Shown one piece after another: positions 1 through 6,543 of a DNA stretch of 8,198 nt (within the stretch, counting starts at the first letter, position 1; each line of letters opens with the position of its first letter). The position numbers and the translations under genes are program-made. The stretch is from Methanobacteriota archaeon (lineage in GTDB: Archaea > Halobacteriota > Syntropharchaeia > DAOWMC01): the NCBI GenBank assembly GCA_030643285.1, contig DAOWMC010000035.1, positions 1 to 8,198 on the forward strand, written 5' to 3'. The notes under the pieces were generated by a model, which ran no database searches, was not told the origin of the DNA, and saw only the letters and a program-made list of their open reading frames with translations.

Positions 1-588
1 CAGTGTTTTTTTTGCCAGTTCCTCATCGACTAAAAACAGGGTTCTATCCGTAAAACCTTCGTAATGGGCAAGTTCTTCCACATCGTTATAGGCCATCATC
101 GGTGGGCCACCGTATAACGGGGCTATGATTGACCTTCCATTCATTTTAACCTTCAGTGGACCACGTACCGGGTGATAGATCAGGTCACAGCCGTAGGAGA
201 CACAGTATTTTTCACGCATCTGTTTTGGTTCGGGGAGAAACTTTGAGAGGTTGTTAATCTTTGCCTCCACAACATTAAACCAGCAAAGCATCTCTTTTGA
301 TGAGCAGAGGGGTAGGTACGCACCGGCACATGTTCCAATATACAGCCCCCCATCTTTTATGAAATTTGAAATGCTGTTCAACTTTTTGGGCCCTAATCCC
401 CCTGCTATTGTGTACGTATCTCCCCCACCAATAGCCAAAACATCCAAACTCCCTAAAACAGAGTCCATGTTATCTTCGTTAACAAATATAAGGTCATACA
501 ACCCGAGTCGTTCAAATGTATCTACAAACCATATCCAGGAATGGGATGCCCCCACCCCTACATAGATTCCAATTTTTGGATGAGTCAT
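1..588 (-). CDS. BPL_N-like class I glutamine amidotransferase-fold protein, partial (3' end beyond window)
   Basis: The reading frame starts at an ATG (complement of 586-588) and runs 196 codons without a stop to the window edge, so the C-terminus is missing. Near residues 53-56 it has IGGGD, and at 85-92 a nucleophile elbow GTCAGAYL with Cys87, the arrangement of class I glutamine amidotransferase (flavodoxin-like) folds. A GGPPM stretch near residues 161-165 resembles the conserved YxGGP segment of the biotin-protein-ligase N-terminal domain family (BPL_N). That family is common in archaea as a stand-alone protein and its substrate is not established; I do not assign a biotin role, because no ligase domain is visible. 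It is divergent from lysA across 85 bases. No good Shine-Dalgarno precedes the ATG, so a leaderless transcript is possible. The fold call is fairly sure, the function is unknown. Confidence 0.75.
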   Translation of the reverse strand, partial: MTHPKIGIYVGVGASHSWIWFVDTFERLGLYDLIFVNEDNMDSVLGSLDVLAIGGGDTYTIAGGLGPKKLNSISNFIKDGGLYIGTCAGAYLPLCSSKEMLCWFNVVEAKINNLSKFLPEPKQMREKYCVSYGCDLIYHPVRGPLKVKMNGRSIIAPLYGGPPMMAYNDVEELAHYEGFTDRTLFLVDEELAKKTL

Positions 589-600
589 TATCTTTATCTA

Positions 601-608
601 TTTATATG
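601..608 (+). promoter_or_regulatory. Candidate TATA element for lysA
   Basis: The sequence TTTATATG lies in the 85-base gap between the divergent genes, 73 bases upstream of the lysA ATG. An archaeal TATA box usually sits about 26 bases before the start site, which would put transcription start near 630 with a leader of about 44 bases that includes the lysA ribosome binding site. The gap is AT-rich, and a second candidate (TTATAAAA, 644-651) exists, so the choice is an inference. Confidence 0.33.
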
Positions 609-615
609 TTTAAGC
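609..615 (-). promoter_or_regulatory. Weak candidate TATA element for the BPL_N-like gene
   Basis: Read on the minus strand this is GCTTAAA, about 21-27 bases upstream of the ATG at 588. That spacing fits a leaderless or nearly leaderless archaeal transcript, in line with the lack of a clear Shine-Dalgarno before that gene. It is only a short AT-rich match. Confidence 0.18.
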
Positions 616-662
616 GCATAATCAAATATCTTGCTTATTTAAGTTATAAAATGATTTTAACA

Positions 663-672
663 GGAGAGATCA
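663..672 (+). promoter_or_regulatory. Ribosome binding site of lysA
   Basis: GGAGAGATCA lies just before the ATG at 674. It closely resembles the archaeal consensus GGAGGTGATC complementary to the 16S rRNA 3' end, with the GGAG core 7 bases from the start codon. It supports the ATG at 674 as the lysA start. Confidence 0.6.
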
Positions 673-673
673 C

Positions 674-1915
674 ATGCTTGATATAAGAAACAATCACCTA
701 ATAATAGATGATGTGGATACGGTGGAGCTTTCAGAGCAGTTCGGAACGCCGCTTTATGTGACTGATAAGACAAAGCTTAAAGATAACTTTCAGGCTTACA
801 GATCCGCTTTTCCCAAAGCTGATATATACTATGCCGCCAAGGCAAACTGGGATCTGACAATTCTAAAGATACTGGCAGAGGAAGGGGCAGGAGCAGATGT
901 TTTTTCGGAAGGTGAACTTTATATCGCTACCCTGGCAAAAATTCAAACTGATAAAATTTTGTTCAATGGAAATTCAAAAACCGATTCTGAAATTGAGTTT
1001 GCAATTAAATCAGGTGTTAAAATATCAGTGGACTCCTTGGATGAATTGAATACAATATCAAAGGCGGCAGTTAAAAATGATTGCGAGGCAAATATCGCTT
1101 TTAGGATAAATCCTGATGTTTCACCTGATACTCACCCCAAGATTTCCACAGGACTAAAAACATCAAAATTCGGAATTTTAGAAAGTGAGGTAATTTGTGC
1201 TTACAAAAAGGCATGTGACCTCCCTAATGTAAACCCGATCGGTATTCACTGTCACATAGGCTCCCAAATTTTGGATATAAGTGTCTATGAGGAAGCCACC
1301 CTAAAGATGATGGATATAGCCCAAAAAGTTTCATCATTTGTTGAGCTCAAGTTTATAGATCTTGGAGGGGGGCTTGGAATTAACTATAAAAAGGAGGAAA
1401 AGATACCCACACCAAAAGACCTGGCAGATATAATACTTCCCATCTTTGAAGAAAAAACGGAGTTAATCGGGATTTCTCCAAAGCTTATACTTGAGCCGGG
1501 ACGTTCAATCGTTGGGGACACGACAATCTTACTTTCAAGAGTTAACACGGTCAAGAAGGCTTATAAAAACTTCGTTGGAATCGATGCGGGCTTCAACCTT
1601 TTGATGCGCCCTGTAATGTATGATTCGTATCATGAGGTTATGGTGGCTAATAAGGCAGATGAAAAGGTGGAAGATACATACACAATCGCAGGACCCATAT
1701 GCGAATCAGGTGATATAATTGGCTCCGATAGGAAACTACCTAAAATTGAAAAAGGTGACCTTATCGCAGTTCTGGATACGGGTGCGTACGGTTTTTCGAT
1801 GAGCTCGCAGTACAACGGAAGGCCAAGATGCGCAGAGGTCGTGGTTTGCAAAGGAAAGGCCAATCTGGTAAGGGATAAAGAAACATTTGAAGATCTGGTT
1901 GCCAAATTTAATTGA
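674..1915 (+). CDS. lysA: Diaminopimelate decarboxylase (lysine biosynthesis)
   Basis: This 413-residue protein is a complete PLP-dependent fold-III decarboxylase that converts meso-diaminopimelate to L-lysine plus CO2, the last step of the DAP pathway, in the cytoplasm. The PLP lysine is K56 in YYAAKAN. Other conserved stretches are HCHIGSQ (192-198), the phosphate-binding GGGLG (231-235), EPGRSIVG (274-281), the active-site CESGD (343-347, Cys343), and GAYGFSMSSQYNGRPR (370-385, with Tyr372). The length is normal for the family (about 410-430). CESGD and EPGR favour DAP decarboxylase over ornithine or arginine decarboxylase relatives. The start is supported by a good ribosome binding site. 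Its last 8 bases overlap the 3' end of convergent aglB. DAP-route lysine synthesis fits methanogens and relatives, not archaea that use the aminoadipate route. Confidence 0.97.
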   Translation: MLDIRNNHLIIDDVDTVELSEQFGTPLYVTDKTKLKDNFQAYRSAFPKADIYYAAKANWDLTILKILAEEGAGADVFSEGELYIATLAKIQTDKILFNGNSKTDSEIEFAIKSGVKISVDSLDELNTISKAAVKNDCEANIAFRINPDVSPDTHPKISTGLKTSKFGILESEVICAYKKACDLPNVNPIGIHCHIGSQILDISVYEEATLKMMDIAQKVSSFVELKFIDLGGGLGINYKKEEKIPTPKDLADIILPIFEEKTELIGISPKLILEPGRSIVGDTTILLSRVNTVKKAYKNFVGIDAGFNLLMRPVMYDSYHEVMVANKADEKVEDTYTIAGPICESGDIIGSDRKLPKIEKGDLIAVLDTGAYGFSMSSQYNGRPRCAEVVVCKGKANLVRDKETFEDLVAKFN

Positions 1916-4442
1916 TATTTATAATCTCCCCATTCATCACCTGGTATTCCGAAACTGCAACCTTCTTTTCAACTGTTTCTGCCGATACAAGGTAATGGGA
2001 CGTGGCCGCTACATCAAACTGAGTTCCACCTTTTGTTGGTCCCTCGGTAGAATATGGGACTGTGAAAATGAATTTACCATCCCTGGCCTCTACTGTCTGG
2101 GTATAGGTAAACGATCTCCCAGAATTCGTGGTTACGTCTATCGATATATTTGCAGTTGTCACACCCGGGTATTCATCCATTACAATATTTGCACCAGGTA
2201 CATATTCAAATATCTTGATGTAGCTGACAGGTGATATATAATCAGGGGTATATATAATCACATCCATATCGCCGTATTTATCACGTGCGCCCAGATGTGT
2301 AGCTTTGGCTATTTCAGTTGTGCTAAGATAATCTCCTACATTAGACCTCCAACCTATACCGCTCTGGTCTATTGGATTGATAATCATAAATGGAATAATA
2401 AACCTATCTGATTCGTATACCAGCCTATAATGTTTGAGGGCAGGGATTGTTTTGTTTTCTACAATTGTCTGGCTACCATCAAACATGTGAAGACGTGCCT
2501 CCATTGTGTTATAGTAGGGGGGGTTTCTTTCAGCCCAGGCCACCATGGCATGGTATTTGTTATAATATGAGTTCCATTGATCTGCCATCATAAAATCACT
2601 TATGATATACTTTGTTCCCAGTTCATCGAGCATTTTATTGGCATCTGTTTCATCTGTATTTATAAAGTAGGTTGCTGCGCCTGGTCTGACCGTGCCATTT
2701 GGACCTGCGCCCCCTATACCATGCTGGAAAGGATTGGCATTTGGAATACGACGCCCTATTGTTGTGATCCAATGCCCGTAGTCCCACCAGCTCATAACAC
2801 CGTATGTTGAATCCGGATAAGCATAACTTTCGCCACGTTGTGGGGCTTCATAAAATGCATAATAATCAAGACCGGGCTCGGGTGTGTTTTTTGAAAGCCA
2901 GACAAGCGAATCGTGCCAATCGTTATCCGGTCCACCAGAGGATCTTGCCATGTTCATTGCGATCCCTATGTTTGGGTAAAAGACAAAGAGGATAACAATT
3001 ATTACAACCATGAAATGACTTATTTTCAGATTTCTCTGGATGAACCTCTTCAAATCAAAAGCCTTCTTTTCACGCTTTGCAAGATAATCCTCATACAGCT
3101 TACCAAATCCCCCCCAATCGAGCATCTTCCAGGCAAAAAATCCTGTTAGGATGGATGCGTTCACCGCCGAGTAGTATGCAAATCTGTTTTGGCGTAATGT
3201 AATCCAGATCATAAAGATGCTCCATACAAAAAAGAGTGTTTTTTCTGCCTTCCACTCCCGTATAACGGCATACCCCAAAAGTGCCAGTGATATAAACATG
3301 AAAAATAAACTCGTTGTGAAGTTGCCATAGGCCAATCCTGGTCTTGAAAATAACGGTGCTACTTCTGCTACAGTCAGTGCGCCACCCTGCGGTGAGAATA
3401 TTTTAAAACTGCTAACCATAATGTTGATTATATCTGGAATCAGAAGATATGAAATGGCTATGCCTGTAAATCCGATTAGAATAAGTAGAAGAGGATAGAG
3501 ATATCTTTTCAAGTTTACCCGATTCATGATCTTTGGAATCATACCCAAAACTAAAAACACGATGCCACCGAGTGCAAACGATGCCACATGAAACCATGTA
3601 TATGGCCCTTTGCCGACGTATGGTATGGCCATTAATGCCGGTATGATAAGTGCAATAGTACCCACGATACAGAGATACTCCGAAGATATGTTTTTCGCAT
3701 AATCGGAAACGAATTGGAGCAGGGCAAATATTATAATACAAACCATAAGAAGCGGGGCACCCATCCAGCTGAGTAAATAGCATCCAAGCATGATCCCCGA
3801 AAACATCGCAAATAAAAGTGGAGATTTCAAAATATCCCCATTTCTATCTAAAATATGCTCAAATTTAAGTCCATTTTCCCTTGCTCTTTTTATTGCGAAG
3901 ATTAAAAACATGATAGCTAGTGTGCTAAAAAGTGTCTCTGCCACATGGTGATCGGTAAATCCTAATAACGATCTTGATAGGAACTGGCCAGGTATAATTA
4001 CAATCAGTGCCGCTGATAAGATGCCAACTCTTCTATCATCAAATACCTCTTTTCCTATGAAATAAACCGGAAATACAACCAGTGCTCCTAAAATGGTGGG
4101 AAAAAATGCATGGACTACCTCAATCGTATGTTGAGTTGGAGACCCCAAGCCAACCACTAATGAGCAGAATGCAATCATCTGGTCAAAGAATGGCCCGAAA
4201 TGAATGCGGTCACCCAGCGGAAAATGCGTGAATGGGTCAAAGAATGGGCGGTGTGGGAAATGTAAAACGGTAAGCTCAACCATCCTCAGGTGGTACCACG
4301 GATCGTTTCCGCCAAATTGTACAAACTCACCGCCAAAGACCGAGTTGTATGGTAGGGCCGCCCGTATATACAACGATAAACAGAACAAAAAAGCCAAAAT
4401 AACACCATAGATTAAAAGATAGTTTTTAACGGTTTTAGTCAT
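1908..4442 (-). CDS. aglB: Dolichyl-phosphooligosaccharide--protein glycotransferase (AglB/STT3 family)
   Basis: This is the single-subunit archaeal oligosaccharyltransferase, which transfers a glycan from a dolichol-type lipid carrier to Asn of N-X-S/T sequons on the outer face of the membrane. The 844-residue protein has about 13 membrane segments in residues 7-496 and a soluble extracytoplasmic domain from about 497 to 844. Metal and catalytic motifs are present: GGNDPWYH with Asp47, GFTDHH at 161-166 (Asp164), and TVAE at 357-360 (Glu360) in the large external loop. RQNRF (417-421) lies in a late membrane segment. The sequon-binding WWDYG is at 552-556. Where the DK/MI motif is expected there is D616-F-M-M619, a D-x-x-M form. 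No frame break is seen. Four N-X-S/T sites occur (N251, N582, N663, N765), the last three in the soluble domain, so self-glycosylation is conceivable. The gene is divergent from a glycosyltransferase operon that probably makes its substrate, and convergent with lysA. Confidence 0.97.
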   Translation of the reverse strand: MTKTVKNYLLIYGVILAFLFCLSLYIRAALPYNSVFGGEFVQFGGNDPWYHLRMVELTVLHFPHRPFFDPFTHFPLGDRIHFGPFFDQMIAFCSLVVGLGSPTQHTIEVVHAFFPTILGALVVFPVYFIGKEVFDDRRVGILSAALIVIIPGQFLSRSLLGFTDHHVAETLFSTLAIMFLIFAIKRARENGLKFEHILDRNGDILKSPLLFAMFSGIMLGCYLLSWMGAPLLMVCIIIFALLQFVSDYAKNISSEYLCIVGTIALIIPALMAIPYVGKGPYTWFHVASFALGGIVFLVLGMIPKIMNRVNLKRYLYPLLLILIGFTGIAISYLLIPDIINIMVSSFKIFSPQGGALTVAEVAPLFSRPGLAYGNFTTSLFFMFISLALLGYAVIREWKAEKTLFFVWSIFMIWITLRQNRFAYYSAVNASILTGFFAWKMLDWGGFGKLYEDYLAKREKKAFDLKRFIQRNLKISHFMVVIIVILFVFYPNIGIAMNMARSSGGPDNDWHDSLVWLSKNTPEPGLDYYAFYEAPQRGESYAYPDSTYGVMSWWDYGHWITTIGRRIPNANPFQHGIGGAGPNGTVRPGAATYFINTDETDANKMLDELGTKYIISDFMMADQWNSYYNKYHAMVAWAERNPPYYNTMEARLHMFDGSQTIVENKTIPALKHYRLVYESDRFIIPFMIINPIDQSGIGWRSNVGDYLSTTEIAKATHLGARDKYGDMDVIIYTPDYISPVSYIKIFEYVPGANIVMDEYPGVTTANISIDVTTNSGRSFTYTQTVEARDGKFIFTVPYSTEGPTKGGTQFDVAATSHYLVSAETVEKKVAVSEYQVMNGEIININ

Positions 4443-4452
4443 CGTTAACCTT

Positions 4453-4460
4453 TTTATATA
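4453..4460 (+). promoter_or_regulatory. Candidate TATA element for the glycosyltransferase operon
   Basis: TTTATATA in the 83-base gap begins 73 bases upstream of the ATG at 4526, the same distance as the candidate TATA before lysA. The predicted start is near 4482, giving a leader of about 44 bases. Because the motif is nearly symmetric it could also act towards aglB, but it lies only 11-18 bases from the aglB ATG, which is too close for a start outside that gene. Confidence 0.35.
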
Positions 4461-4466
4461 TCAGGT

Positions 4467-4475
4467 ACTTAAAGG
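4467..4475 (-). promoter_or_regulatory. Weak candidate TATA element for aglB
   Basis: On the minus strand this reads CCTTTAAGT, centred about 28 bases before the aglB ATG at 4442, preceded by an A-rich AAAA. This would give a leaderless or very short-leader transcript. The only ribosome-binding-like bases before the ATG are a weak AAGGT. This is inferred from spacing and composition only. Confidence 0.2.
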
Positions 4476-4511
4476 TTTTGAGAGAAATGCCATAATAGGG
4501 CGAGATATTAA

Positions 4512-4519
4512 CAGGATCA
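4512..4519 (+). promoter_or_regulatory. Ribosome binding site of the GT2 gene
   Basis: CAGGATCA with an AGGA core ends shortly before the ATG at 4526. It lies within TTAACAGGA (4508-4516), a 9-base string that also precedes lysA at almost the same distance from the start codon (657-665). The match to the 16S complement is modest. Confidence 0.4.
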
Positions 4520-4525
4520 AAAGAT

Positions 4526-5437
4526 ATGCTTGTATCGATCATAATTTGTACACACCAGCGTGAAAGATATGACGATTTAGTGGAAGCTATTGATAGTATA
4601 AAGATTCAATCTTATAAAAACCTGGAAATTGTGGTGGTTGTTGATGGAAACAAAGAACTGTACCAAAACCTTATAGAAAATCGGATCAAGGTCGATAAAA
4701 TAAAACTAAACGAAGAAAATATGGGGCTTTCGGAAAGCAGAAATAGGGGTATAAAAGAAGCAAAAGGAGAAATAATCGCATTTTTCGATGATGATTCTGT
4801 GGCAGATGAAAATTGGTTAAAAGAGCTTGTGAGGATGTATGAAGGTAGGGAAGCAATCGCGGTGGGTGGGAAGTTAATTCCGAAATGGTTGGCAAAAAAG
4901 CCGGAATTTCTACCCGAGGAATACTACTGGTTGATTGGTGCAACACATAAAGGTTTTTCTGAAGAAGTGACCGAGGTAAGAAACACCTTTGGATCTAATT
5001 TAAGCTTTAAATCAGACGTAATAAGATCATTGGATGGATTTAAGGGTGAAATGGGTGTAAAAGGTAAAGGATTGCTTCAAGGTGAAGAAACCGAGCTATG
5101 CGAGAGGATGGGGGAGAGGTTTGGAAAAGGAGTTATCTATAATCCCAACGCAGTTGTTTATCATAAGGTTTTTCCAGATAGGTTAAAAATGCGATTTTTT
5201 TTGAGAAGGGCATTTTGGCAGGGTTATTCCAAAGGGGTTATGAAAGAGCTTGAATATTCATTAGATGAGGAGGGTGATTTTGTAAAAAATGTATTCAAAG
5301 GGGTGCTTGAAAGAGTTAAATCACCGTCCCTGGCTGCGATAAGTCAGATATTATTCTTACTTATTCTCACCTCTACCGTGGGCTTGGGTTATCTGTATAG
5401 GCTTTTGAAAGCAAGGATTGGAAGAAATGGTAGATAA
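4526..5437 (+). CDS. Family 2 glycosyltransferase (GT-A fold), likely N-glycan or surface glycan assembly
   Basis: The 303-residue protein opens with the GT-A nucleotide-binding strand LVSIIICTHQR (2-12), continues with the QSYKNLEIVVVVDG segment (28-41), LSESRNRGI (68-76), and the metal-binding FFDDDS (86-91, Asp88-90). The acceptor-side GEETELCERM (186-195) supplies the usual ED/EE catalytic acid region, and VYHKV (211-215) a late conserved His. Residues about 273-294 form one hydrophobic membrane segment ending in a basic tail, so the enzyme probably sits on the cytoplasmic face, where lipid-linked sugars are built. GT2 enzymes of this shape add a sugar from a nucleotide or dolichyl-phosphate donor; the sugar cannot be read from the sequence. 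It is the first gene of a three-gene operon divergent from aglB, and its end overlaps the next gene by 11 bases. AglG- or AglE-type roles are possible but not shown. Confidence 0.92.
   Translation: MLVSIIICTHQRERYDDLVEAIDSIKIQSYKNLEIVVVVDGNKELYQNLIENRIKVDKIKLNEENMGLSESRNRGIKEAKGEIIAFFDDDSVADENWLKELVRMYEGREAIAVGGKLIPKWLAKKPEFLPEEYYWLIGATHKGFSEEVTEVRNTFGSNLSFKSDVIRSLDGFKGEMGVKGKGLLQGEETELCERMGERFGKGVIYNPNAVVYHKVFPDRLKMRFFLRRAFWQGYSKGVMKELEYSLDEEGDFVKNVFKGVLERVKSPSLAAISQILFLLILTSTVGLGYLYRLLKARIGRNGR
5413..5418 (+). promoter_or_regulatory. Ribosome binding site deciding the GT4 start at 5427
   Basis: AAGGAT inside the end of the GT2 gene stands 8 bases before the ATG at 5427. It would lie directly on top of the alternative TTG at 5418 and so cannot serve that start. 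An in-frame TGA at 5406-5408 rules out any longer N-terminus. The site matters because it fixes the gene as starting at the C-terminal GT-B domain. Confidence 0.45.
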
Positions 5438-6539
5438 AGATATAAAAGTGGTGCCAAATGGCGTAAATTGTGACAGATTCAAGCCTCTGAATAAGAAGGA
5501 GCAAAGGAAATGGGTGGAAGATCAATTTGGTGTAGACCTAAGTTCCAGCTTAAATATAATTAATGTGGGGAGGCTCTCACAGGAAAAGGGTCTTTTGTAT
5601 CTGATTGAGTCATTGAGATATCTGGATCCAAAGACCAAACTTTTCATAGTAGGATCCGGTAGACAAAAGGATAATCTAAAAGAATTATCTAAAAAACTTG
5701 AACTGGAAAAGCAGGTTATATTTATGGGAAAAGTAGCCCATGAACAGTTGCCCAGCGTATTAAATGCAATGAATATCTTTGTTTTGCCTGCAATAAGTAT
5801 GGAAGGGTTCTCGAATTCGATGCTTGAAGCAATGGCGTGCGGCCTCCCTGTTGTTACAACACCAATAGGGGCAGGTGCCGAGGTAATAAAAGAAGATATA
5901 GGGGTTGTGGTAGAGACAAAAAACCCAAAAAAAATTGCTGATGGAATAATAAAATGCTCAAACTTAGATGGCGGAAAAATAAGGGAATATGTAGAGGTGA
6001 ATTTCTCATTTAATGTTGTTGCCAAATTTGTTTATGACTTGTATTCACAATTATGTGAAAAGGAAGTGGAAAGAATTTGTTACTGTTCTTTATTTGCCCC
6101 ACCATTTCTGCTTTCCGGAGCTGGGATGCAGGTTCATGAACTTTCCAAGGCATTATCAAATATGTGCGATGTTTCTGTAATATCTGCGAGGATAGAAGGT
6201 GAAAAGGAGGAAGTGATAGACGGGGTAAGATACTATAGGGTGAAATATACAAGAGGGGAAGCTAAATCTAGATTTGTATATAGTTTTATGGGAAGTCTGA
6301 AAGGACTTTCGCTCGGTAAATTTGACGTCATTGATGGGAGAAACTGGGAGGGAGGACTCATATCTGTTTTTGTCTCCAAGCATGGGGGAAGTAAGTCTGT
6401 GATGAGTTTTAGAGGTGAAGGCGCGGTTGATGGTCCATGGATAAAGAAGGGGATTAATAGATTTATTCTAAAAAGAGTGGATTTAGCAACTGCGACGGAT
6501 AAAAGGACGGCTGAACTGGTAAAAAGGGCATTGGTATAA
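5427..6539 (+). CDS. GT4-type glycosyltransferase with reversed domain order (apparent circular permutation)
   Basis: The 370-residue protein contains both halves of a GT-B retaining glycosyltransferase but in the opposite order to the family. Residues 1-213 are the nucleotide-sugar-binding half: KVVPNGV (7-13), which normally begins after the interdomain linker; NVGRLSQEKG (46-55, Arg49 and Lys54 expected at the diphosphate); and the GT4 EX7E motif, Glu126 to Glu134, in EGFSNSMLEAMACGLPVV. They end with the usual terminal helices (about 194-210). Residues 214-370 are the acceptor-side half, starting RICYCSLFAPP (216-226), then SGAGMQVHELSKALS (230-244), FRGEG (328-332) and VDLATATDKRTAELV (351-365). 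The protein stops exactly where the linker to KVVPNG would follow. The frame is open throughout and an in-frame TGA blocks upstream extension. It overlaps GT2 by 11 bases and ends 4 bases before asnB, so translational coupling is likely. A deletion fusion of two tandem GT4 genes is the main alternative. Donor and acceptor are unknown. Confidence 0.88.
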   Translation: MVDKDIKVVPNGVNCDRFKPLNKKEQRKWVEDQFGVDLSSSLNIINVGRLSQEKGLLYLIESLRYLDPKTKLFIVGSGRQKDNLKELSKKLELEKQVIFMGKVAHEQLPSVLNAMNIFVLPAISMEGFSNSMLEAMACGLPVVTTPIGAGAEVIKEDIGVVVETKNPKKIADGIIKCSNLDGGKIREYVEVNFSFNVVAKFVYDLYSQLCEKEVERICYCSLFAPPFLLSGAGMQVHELSKALSNMCDVSVISARIEGEKEEVIDGVRYYRVKYTRGEAKSRFVYSFMGSLKGLSLGKFDVIDGRNWEGGLISVFVSKHGGSKSVMSFRGEGAVDGPWIKKGINRFILKRVDLATATDKRTAELVKRALV

Positions 6540-6543
6540 TAAA

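Noticed and set aside
251..565. Plus-strand open frame of 104 codons
   Set aside because: It lies opposite the BPL_N-like gene, whose minus-strand frame has clear family motifs; the plus-strand product shows no domain and no ribosome binding site.
2517..2523. Run of seven G in aglB as a possible sequencing frameshift or phase-variable tract
   Set aside because: The AglB frame reads correctly on both sides (RNPPYYN), so no frame error is present, and nothing suggests phase variation.
3412..3783. Minus-strand open frame of 123 codons within aglB in another frame
   Set aside because: It is inside the membrane domain of an intact aglB; the product is Cys/Tyr-rich with no recognisable motif.
4526..5437. 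Possibility that the missing N-terminal half of the GT4 enzyme lies upstream, lost by a frameshift
   Set aside because: The upstream bases are fully used by a complete GT2 enzyme with a natural membrane-anchored C-terminus; no GT4 N-terminal motif is found there in any frame, and that domain is found downstream instead.
5924..5937. A-rich runs in the GT4 gene as a source of frame error that could explain the odd domain order
   Set aside because: The donor domain continues normally through this point (ETKNPKKIADGI), and a frame error cannot reverse domain order.
5522..6025. Minus-strand open frame of 167 codons opposite the GT4 gene
   Set aside because: It mirrors the well-supported donor-binding domain of the GT4 enzyme; its Ser/Phe/Pro-rich product is typical of an antisense shadow.
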